NCBI RefSeq assembly: GCF_002902685.1
Contig: NZ_PPRN01000033.1
Location: forward strand, 1 to 64,000
DNA from: Staphylococcus pettenkoferi
GTDB taxonomy: Bacteria > Bacillota > Bacilli > Staphylococcales > Staphylococcaceae
Direction: 5' to 3'
Length of the DNA stretch: 64,000 nucleotides
The position numbers were made by a program, and so were the translations under genes. Shown here piece by piece: positions 59,373 through 64,000 of the stretch (its first letter is position 1; each line of letters starts with the position of its first letter). The notes under the pieces are model-generated. The model searched no databases, was not told where the DNA came from, and worked only from the letters and a program-made list of their open reading frames with translations.

Positions 59373-59399
59373 CACGATAAGCCCCGGAAACTTATTGTG
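59373..59399 (+). ncRNA. L13 leader-type hairpin
   Basis: CACGATAAG (59373-59381) pairs over nine positions with CTTATTGTG (59391-59399), loop CCCCGGAAA, in the 5' untranslated region of rplM. Ribosomal L13 leaders occur at this place in Firmicutes, and this hairpin is consistent with one. Confidence 0.6.
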
Positions 59400-59511
59400 T
59401 TACAAGATATAGAAGCAGGTAGAACTAACAGTAATTAATAAATGAAATCTAAGCTTTAAATCGTAACAACATTTAATGAGATAACCATTTATTTACTAGG
59501 AGGACAATATT

Positions 59512-59949
59512 ATGCGTCAAACATTTATGGCTAACGAATCAAATATTGAACGCAAATGGTATGTTATTGATGCGGCTGGACAAACGCTTGGTCGTCTTTC
59601 TTCAGAAGTAGCAGCTATTTTACGCGGTAAAAATAAAGTAACTTACACACCACACGTTGACACAGGTGACTATGTCATCATCATCAACGCTTCAGAAATT
59701 CAATTCACTGGTAGAAAGGACAAAGATAAAGTCTACTACCATCACTCAAATCACCCAGGCGGTATTAAATCAATCACTGCTGGTGAATTAAGAAAAAATA
59801 ACCCTGAACGTTTATTAGAAACTTCAATCAAAGGTATGTTACCAAACACACGTTTAGGTGAAAAACAAGGCAAGAAATTATTTGTATATGGTGGCGCTGA
59901 ACATCCACACGCTGCACAACAACCAGAAAACTACGAGTTACGTGGTTAA
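59512..59949 (+). CDS. rplM: 50S ribosomal protein L13
   Basis: A 145-residue L13 ([54 protein letters not shown] near the end). GGAGGAC precedes the ATG; a second ATG five codons in is less likely. First of two genes with rpsI. Confidence 0.97.
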   Translation: MRQTFMANESNIERKWYVIDAAGQTLGRLSSEVAAILRGKNKVTYTPHVDTGDYVIIINASEIQFTGRKDKDKVYYHHSNHPGGIKSITAGELRKNNPERLLETSIKGMLPNTRLGEKQGKKLFVYGGAEHPHAAQQPENYELRG

Positions 59950-59968
59950 TTAGAAGGAGGAAATTACA

Positions 59969-60361
59969 TTGGCACAAGTTGAATATAGAGGCACAGGCCG
60001 TCGTAAAAACTCAGTAGCACGTGTTCGTTTAGTACCAGGTGAAGGTAACATCAAAGTAAACGAACGTGACGTACGCGATTACTTACCATTCGAATCTTTA
60101 ATCTTAGACTTAAGTCAACCATTTGATGTAACTGAAACTAAAGGTAACTACGATGTATTAGTTAACGTTCATGGTGGTGGCTTCACTGGACAAGCACAAG
60201 CTATCCGTCACGGTATCGCTCGTGCATTATTAGAAGCAGACCCTGAATACAGAGGTTCTTTAAAACGCGCAGGTCTCTTAACTCGTGACCCACGTATGAA
60301 AGAACGTAAAAAACCAGGTCTTAAAAAAGCACGTCGTTCTCCACAATTCTCAAAACGTTAA
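59969..60361 (+). CDS. rpsI: 30S ribosomal protein S9
   Basis: A 130-residue S9 starting at TTG 59969 (GGAGGAAA upstream). It shows [20 protein letters not shown] near the start and the basic tail [12 protein letters not shown], whose final Arg reaches P-site tRNA. Ended by a strong terminator. Confidence 0.96.
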   Translation: MAQVEYRGTGRRKNSVARVRLVPGEGNIKVNERDVRDYLPFESLILDLSQPFDVTETKGNYDVLVNVHGGGFTGQAQAIRHGIARALLEADPEYRGSLKRAGLLTRDPRMKERKKPGLKKARRSPQFSKR

Positions 60362-60377
60362 TTTGTGGTTCGATACG

Positions 60378-60414
60378 AAAACACTTCCCAAAGCGATGGG
60401 AAGTGTTTTTTTTT
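60378..60414. terminator. Terminator of rplM-rpsI
   Basis: AAACACTTCCC pairs perfectly with GGGAAGTGTTT (60398-60408), loop AAAGCGAT, followed by a run of nine T. It also faces the end of the convergent sirtuin gene. Confidence 0.94.
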
Positions 60415-60429
60415 ATCTTGAAATATGAA

Positions 60430-61164
60430 CTATGATTTATCATTTAATGCTTCGACCACATCTACCATATCATCGTGGATGACTATGTCTGCTGAATTGT
60501 CGTAAGGTGTTTGATCTCGATTAATAATGACGAAATGGTCACCTTGGAAGTTGGAAACCAGTCCAGCTGCAGGTTGCACAACTAAAGAAGTGCCTAATAC
60601 CACAAGTGTGTCAGCAGATGTTAATTTGTTTAATGCGCGACTGATCGTTTCCTGATTGAGCATTTCTCCATAAAGCACGATATCTGGACGAATAGGTCCA
60701 CCACAACGCTCACACTCTTTGAGTGTCTTCTCCATAACTTCTTCTTTCGTATATTCAGCGTCGCAATTTAAACAGTAGAAACGATTTAATGTCCCATGTA
60801 GTTCATCGACATTATGGCTACCTGCATCACTATGCAAACCATCGATGTTTTGCGTAATGACACCTAGCGCACGTCCTTCATCTTCAAGTTGTGCAATCCA
60901 TTCATGGACGGGGTTAGGCGCTTTATCCGACATGAGTAAGCGTTTGTGTGTGAAGTTAATATAGCCTTCTGGATCTGCATTTAAATAATCACGGCTGAGC
61001 AAATACTCTGGAGAGTAGCCGTCTTTGGAAATTTCATCGAATAAACCACCCATTGAACGAAAGTCCGGAATACCACTAGCTACGGACACACCCGCACCTG
61101 TGAAGAACACGATACGTTCCGATTCATCGATAATCGTCTTCAATTTAGTGATTTGAACTGTCAT
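60430..61164 (-). CDS. SIR2-family NAD-dependent deacylase
   Basis: A 244-residue sirtuin. The NAD site is FFTGAGVSVASGIPDFRS (about residues 18-35) and TQNIDGLH; the catalytic His follows in ELHGTL. The zinc ribbon is CLNCDAEY and CERCGG. VVLGTSLVVQPAAGL is the C-terminal Rossmann motif. It removes acyl groups from lysines; macrodomain-linked sirtuins use ADP-ribosylation, but no macrodomain gene is adjacent. GAGGTG is six bases before ATG 61164 (another ATG one codon earlier). Longer upstream frames lack signals. Confidence 0.93.
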   Translation of the reverse strand: MTVQITKLKTIIDESERIVFFTGAGVSVASGIPDFRSMGGLFDEISKDGYSPEYLLSRDYLNADPEGYINFTHKRLLMSDKAPNPVHEWIAQLEDEGRALGVITQNIDGLHSDAGSHNVDELHGTLNRFYCLNCDAEYTKEEVMEKTLKECERCGGPIRPDIVLYGEMLNQETISRALNKLTSADTLVVLGTSLVVQPAAGLVSNFQGDHFVIINRDQTPYDNSADIVIHDDMVDVVEALNDKS

Positions 61165-61321
61165 CATTAACACCTCTATTTGATATTTATCAGAGTTATT
61201 ACCTTTATTATAATACATATGAGACATTTTACCTATTTAAGAAAAATGACTTAGAGTATGGTATAGTATGACATATTGATAGGACAATAATGAACGCTGA
61301 TACGCAGAGCGAGGGATTGAT

Positions 61322-62080
61322 GTGAATAAATTTGAACGACTCGAAGAAATTACGAAATTGATTAATAAAAAAGGGTCAGTGACGACAAATGAAATCGTCG
61401 CGGATTTAAATGTATCGGATATGACAGTGAGACGAGATTTGAGTGAACTTGAAGAACAAGGCGTGCTAACGAAGATATATGGAGGCGCGCGCAGTAATGA
61501 TTTAACTCAATACAGAGAGCGTTCTCACAAGGAGAAACATACGGAACATGTGACGGAAAAAAGAACTATTGCCCATCAGGCGGCTGCAATTATTGAAGAA
61601 GGGGACAATATCTTCTTAGGGCCGGGTACAACGATTGAAATTCTGGCCGAAGAAATTGATCATCAGAAGTTAACCGTCATTACCAATTGTCTTCCAGTAT
61701 TCGAAATTCTAAATAAGAAGAAATCACTCGATTTTAAAGTCTTCTTACTAGGTGGCACTATGCGTGACATTACCCAGTCCTTCGTAGGGGAGATGACGAA
61801 TACGATATTGAGTAATCTGAAGTTCAATAAGATGTTCTTTAGCAGTAATGCGGTGAACAATGGCTATGCGATGACATCTTCAGTCGAGGAAGCTTACACG
61901 CAACAACTCGCGTTAAATCATTCGCTTGAAACGTATTTGCTTGTAGATAGTTCTAAAGTCTTCAAAGAGGATTTCAATCAGTTCTGTGACATTACAGAAG
62001 TGACAGGTATATATACAGATGCTCTACGTAAGGATGCCATTGATTATTTGATGGATTACAATAAGAAGGTTTATTATTAA
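61322..62080 (+). CDS. lacR: Lactose PTS repressor LacR (DeoR family)
   Basis: A 252-residue DeoR-type repressor: N-terminal helix-turn-helix ([20 protein letters not shown], then [12 protein letters not shown]) and a sugar-phosphate-isomerase-like C-terminal domain ([20 protein letters not shown]). In staphylococci LacR is released by tagatose-6-phosphate. It starts at GTG 61322 with AGGGA upstream. It has its own terminator and precedes the lacA promoter, whose repeats are the probable operator. Confidence 0.93.
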   Translation: MNKFERLEEITKLINKKGSVTTNEIVADLNVSDMTVRRDLSELEEQGVLTKIYGGARSNDLTQYRERSHKEKHTEHVTEKRTIAHQAAAIIEEGDNIFLGPGTTIEILAEEIDHQKLTVITNCLPVFEILNKKKSLDFKVFLLGGTMRDITQSFVGEMTNTILSNLKFNKMFFSSNAVNNGYAMTSSVEEAYTQQLALNHSLETYLLVDSSKVFKEDFNQFCDITEVTGIYTDALRKDAIDYLMDYNKKVYY

Positions 62081-62213
62081 GTTTTGTTTGAAGTTGGCTG
62101 TTATGGTATGGAAAATACTGAAACTTTAAAGTAATGGGTTTATTGCGACGATAGGTAGAGATGGTTATAGTGCTGGCGAGTTGGATAAAATGAAAAGTTA
62201 AGAAGAATGTATA

Positions 62214-62256
62214 AGTAGAGTGGTGACAAATAAAGTGTTGCTGTTCTACTTTTTTA
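62214..62256 (+). terminator. Terminator of lacR
   Basis: AAGTAGA (62214-62220) pairs with TCTACTT (62246-62252), with an inner GTGACA/TGTTGC stem, followed by TTTTT. Confidence 0.8.
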
Positions 62257-62373
62257 TGTTTCACAGATATGTATAGTGCCGAGAGTTTCAAGATAGATAT
62301 CTGCGAGGGTGTAGATTCTAGACTCAATTCAATAGTTCAAGTTTTAGTCTCATTCAACATCAGTAAACATTTA

Positions 62374-62424
62374 ATGTTTATTTATGTTGTTTTATGTTGA
62401 TTTATTGTTTGTTTATGTTTATAC
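62374..62424 (+). promoter_or_regulatory. Five phased ATGTT-type repeats, probable LacR operator
   Basis: Units start at 62374, 62384, 62394, 62404 and 62415: ATGTTTATTT, ATGTTGTTTT, ATGTTGATTT, ATTGTTTGTTT, ATGTTTATAC. The 10-11 base period puts them on one face of the helix, and they cover the -35 and -10 of the lacA promoter. LacR binding is inferred from position. Confidence 0.75.
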
Positions 62425-62425
62425 T
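62397..62425 (+). promoter_or_regulatory. Promoter of lacABFE
   Basis: TTGATT (62397-62402), exactly 17 bases, TATACT (62420-62425), embedded in the phased repeats. Confidence 0.8.
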
Positions 62426-62437
62426 AAAAGTGATCAA

Positions 62438-62451
62438 ATAAAGCGCTTTCA
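62438..62451 (+). promoter_or_regulatory. Catabolite-responsive element (cre)
   Basis: ATAAAGCGCTTTCA; its complement TGAAAGCGCTTTAT fits the CcpA consensus TGWAANCGNTNWCA at 12 of 14 positions. It lies 13-26 bases after the -10, where CcpA would repress when glucose is present. Confidence 0.82.
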
Positions 62452-62486
62452 TCATTGATTAATATTCGAAGTGGGAAGGAATCGTC

Positions 62487-62915
62487 ATGATTGTAGTTAT
62501 TGGTTCTGACAATACAGGTGTCAGATTGAAAGATTTACTCATTAAGCACTTAAAGCAACAAGATTATGAAGTTGTGGATGCCACGCATGATCAAGAGCTG
62601 GATTTTGTAGAGGCGACGTTAGCTGTAACTCAAGCATTAAAGCAACATAAGGATGCTTTAGCTATAGCGATCGATGCCTATGGAGTAGGGAGCTTTATCA
62701 CAGCTACTAAAATTCCGGGTATTATTGCTGCTGAAGTTTCAGACGAACGCTCAGCATATATGACACGTGCACATAATAACTGTCAGCTCATCACTTTAGG
62801 TAGTGAAATTGTGGGTGATACGTTAGCCATCAACATCGTCGAAGCATTTTTAACAGCAGGGTATGACGGAGGACGACACCAAATCAGAGTAGATATGTTA
62901 AATCAAATGTGCTAA
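62487..62915 (+). CDS. lacA: Galactose-6-phosphate isomerase subunit LacA
   Basis: A 142-residue RpiB/LacA/LacB-family subunit, the same length as S. aureus LacA, with VIGSDNTGVRLKDLL at the start, GVGSFITATKIPGIIAAEVS (catalytic-region loop), YMTRAHNNCQLITLGSEIVG and the C-terminal GGRHQIRVDML. With LacB it converts galactose-6-P to tagatose-6-P. AGTGGGAAGG upstream; first structural gene of the operon. Confidence 0.96.
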   Translation: MIVVIGSDNTGVRLKDLLIKHLKQQDYEVVDATHDQELDFVEATLAVTQALKQHKDALAIAIDAYGVGSFITATKIPGIIAAEVSDERSAYMTRAHNNCQLITLGSEIVGDTLAINIVEAFLTAGYDGGRHQIRVDMLNQMC

Positions 62916-62927
62916 AGGAAGATGATT

Positions 62928-63443
62928 ATGAAGATTGCGATTGGCTGTGACCATATTGTCACAGATACGAAGATGAATGTTTCTAAATACTTGAAAGATC
63001 AAGGCCACGAAGTTATCGATGTAGGAACGTATGACTTCGCGCGCACGCATTATCCTATATTTGGTCGAAAGGTCGGCGAGGCGGTCGTCCATCACGAAGC
63101 GGATCTTGGAATCTGTATTTGTGGAACCGGTGTAGGCATAACGAATGCTGCGAATAAAGTGCCTGGTGTGAGAGCAGGCTTAGTTAAAGACCTGATGACT
63201 GCACGCTATTCTAAAGAACAGTTGAATGCAAATGTTATAGGTTTCGGCGGCCGAATCATCGGAGAATTACTGCTGTTCGATTTAATCGATGCATTTATTG
63301 CAGCGGAGTATCAACCGACGCCTGAGAACCAGCTATTGATCGATAAGATGACTGAATTGGATAAGGCACGAGAGTATAATAGTGACGCTCATGTCTTTGA
63401 TTCATTGCTGGAAAAGTGGAACAACGGCGAATACACAGATTGA
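62928..63443 (+). CDS. lacB: Galactose-6-phosphate isomerase subunit LacB
   Basis: A 171-residue partner of LacA, equal in length to the S. aureus protein: [20 protein letters not shown], the catalytic-loop [20 protein letters not shown] (about residues 63-82) and [24 protein letters not shown] is eight bases before ATG 62928; an ATG at 62922 is too close to it. The next gene is lacF, not lacC. Confidence 0.95.
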   Translation: MKIAIGCDHIVTDTKMNVSKYLKDQGHEVIDVGTYDFARTHYPIFGRKVGEAVVHHEADLGICICGTGVGITNAANKVPGVRAGLVKDLMTARYSKEQLNANVIGFGGRIIGELLLFDLIDAFIAAEYQPTPENQLLIDKMTELDKAREYNSDAHVFDSLLEKWNNGEYTD

Positions 63444-63473
63444 CAACTGAATAACTTTAAAAGGGTGATTAAG

Positions 63474-63788
63474 ATGCAAAAAGAAGACGTACAAATGTTA
63501 GGTTTTGAAATTGTCGCATATGCAGGTGAAGCGAGATCTAAGTTTCTGGAGGCACTCCAAGCTGCTAAAGATGGAGATATTGCAGGAGCTGAGTCACTCA
63601 TAGAAGAAGGAAATCAAGTCATCACTAAAGCGCATAATGCACAAACGGAATTGTTAGCGAACGAAGCACAAGGCAACGATATTCCATACAGTGTAACAAT
63701 GATGCACGGTCAAGATCACTTGATGACGACGCTTGCCATTCGAGATTTAATGACGCATATTATTGAACTATATCAAAGAGAGCGGTGA
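63474..63788 (+). CDS. lacF: Lactose-specific PTS enzyme IIA
   Basis: A 104-residue all-helical IIA of the lactose/cellobiose class. The phosphorylated histidine is in [16 protein letters not shown], at about residue 80; [20 protein letters not shown] is the N-terminal helix. It relays phosphate from HPr to LacE. AAAAGGG is eight bases before ATG 63474; a GTG at 63465 overlaps that site. Confidence 0.95.
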   Translation: MQKEDVQMLGFEIVAYAGEARSKFLEALQAAKDGDIAGAESLIEEGNQVITKAHNAQTELLANEAQGNDIPYSVTMMHGQDHLMTTLAIRDLMTHIIELYQRER

Positions 63789-63793
63789 ACAGC

Positions 63794-64000
63794 ATGAACA
63801 GACTGATTTCACAAATTGAGAAAGCAAAGCCATTTTTTGAGAAAATCTCAAGAAATATTTACTTAAGAGCTATCAGAGACGGCTTTATTGCAGCGATGCC
63901 AGTAATCTTATTCTCTAGTTTATTCTTACTCATCGCTTTCGTACCAAATATCTTCGGTTTCACGTGGTCTAAACATATGGAAGGCATCTTGATGAAACCC
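63794..64000 (+). CDS. lacE: Lactose-specific PTS enzyme IICB, 5' part only
   Basis: The first 69 codons of LacE, cut by the window end: [20 protein letters not shown], then a membrane helix from [20 protein letters not shown]. The full protein is the lactose permease with fused IIB. GAGCGG and the lacF end supply the translation signal, five bases after lacF. LacG (6-phospho-beta-galactosidase) would be expected downstream. Confidence 0.93.
   Translation, partial: MNRLISQIEKAKPFFEKISRNIYLRAIRDGFIAAMPVILFSSLFLLIAFVPNIFGFTWSKHMEGILMKP

Noticed and set aside
62374-62424. CRISPR-like or tandem repeat array
   Set aside because: Units are 10-11 bases with no spacers and sit on a promoter; they fit an operator.

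Overview
The window is a low-GC Firmicute chromosome segment, and its gene content and order are staphylococcal: sarR, the ferric-hydroxamate receptor gene fhuD2, fdhD, the mod/moe/moa/mob molybdenum-cofactor genes, femX (fmhB), topB, the S10-spc-alpha ribosomal cluster followed by ecfA1A2T-truA-rplM-rpsI, and a lacRABFE tagatose-pathway lactose cluster. Many genes can be named by direct sequence recognition. The species is not resolved. A complete Leloir galKET operon next to the phosphotransferase lactose operon points to a coagulase-negative species rather than S. aureus. The first 19 bases are the Tn5/Nextera mosaic end, so this is the raw end of an assembled contig.

Layout: 0-2.7 kb holds a flavin oxidoreductase, a DoxX-like membrane protein, a structured intergenic repeat and sarR. 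2.7-7.1 kb has a polar amino-acid ABC transporter (minus strand) divergent from an acyl-CoA-dehydrogenase-fold flavoprotein. 7.4-9.9 kb has Fur-box-controlled fhuD2, bioY under a clear BirA operator, and a GNAT enzyme. 10-15 kb has fdhD and galKET. 15.1-16.2 kb is an XRE-type regulator broken by one in-frame TGA. 16.4-25.7 kb is the molybdenum block: modABC, a GbsR-type regulator, moeB-moaB, moaC (opposite strand), moeA-mobB-moaE-moaD-mobA-moaA. 26-41 kb is mixed core genome: MFS pump plus MarR repressor with its operator, VOC protein, femX, an AcrB-like RND pump, small membrane proteins, a 56-residue protein, an AEC carrier, topB, and an NCS2 purine permease. 41.5-55.6 kb is the ribosomal protein supercluster with secY, adk, infA and rpoA. 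56-60.4 kb is the ECF vitamin-transport module, truA, rplM and rpsI. 60.4-64 kb is a sirtuin and the start of the lac operon, which runs off the end inside lacE.

How genes work together: modABC imports molybdate; MoaA/MoaC make cPMP, MoaD/MoaE/MoeB make molybdopterin, MoaB/MoeA insert Mo, MobA/MobB act in nucleotide attachment, and FdhD would sulfurate formate dehydrogenase. LacF/LacE import lactose as the phosphate, LacAB isomerise galactose-6-P, and GalKTE handle free galactose.

The most unusual object is a repeated intergenic element present at 1893-2119 and 34224-34351, with a decayed partial copy at 34100-34150. It is bounded by TTTTCAATG/CATTGAAAA inverted ends, folds into nested hairpins with two compensatory base-pair changes between copies, and also carries a short ATG-initiated frame whose differences are mostly synonymous. 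Other points of note are the in-frame TGA in the XRE regulator, the missing lacC/lacD between lacB and lacF, and five helically phased ATGTT-type repeats over the lacA promoter. No CRISPR array, tRNA, rRNA, transposase or prophage gene was seen.
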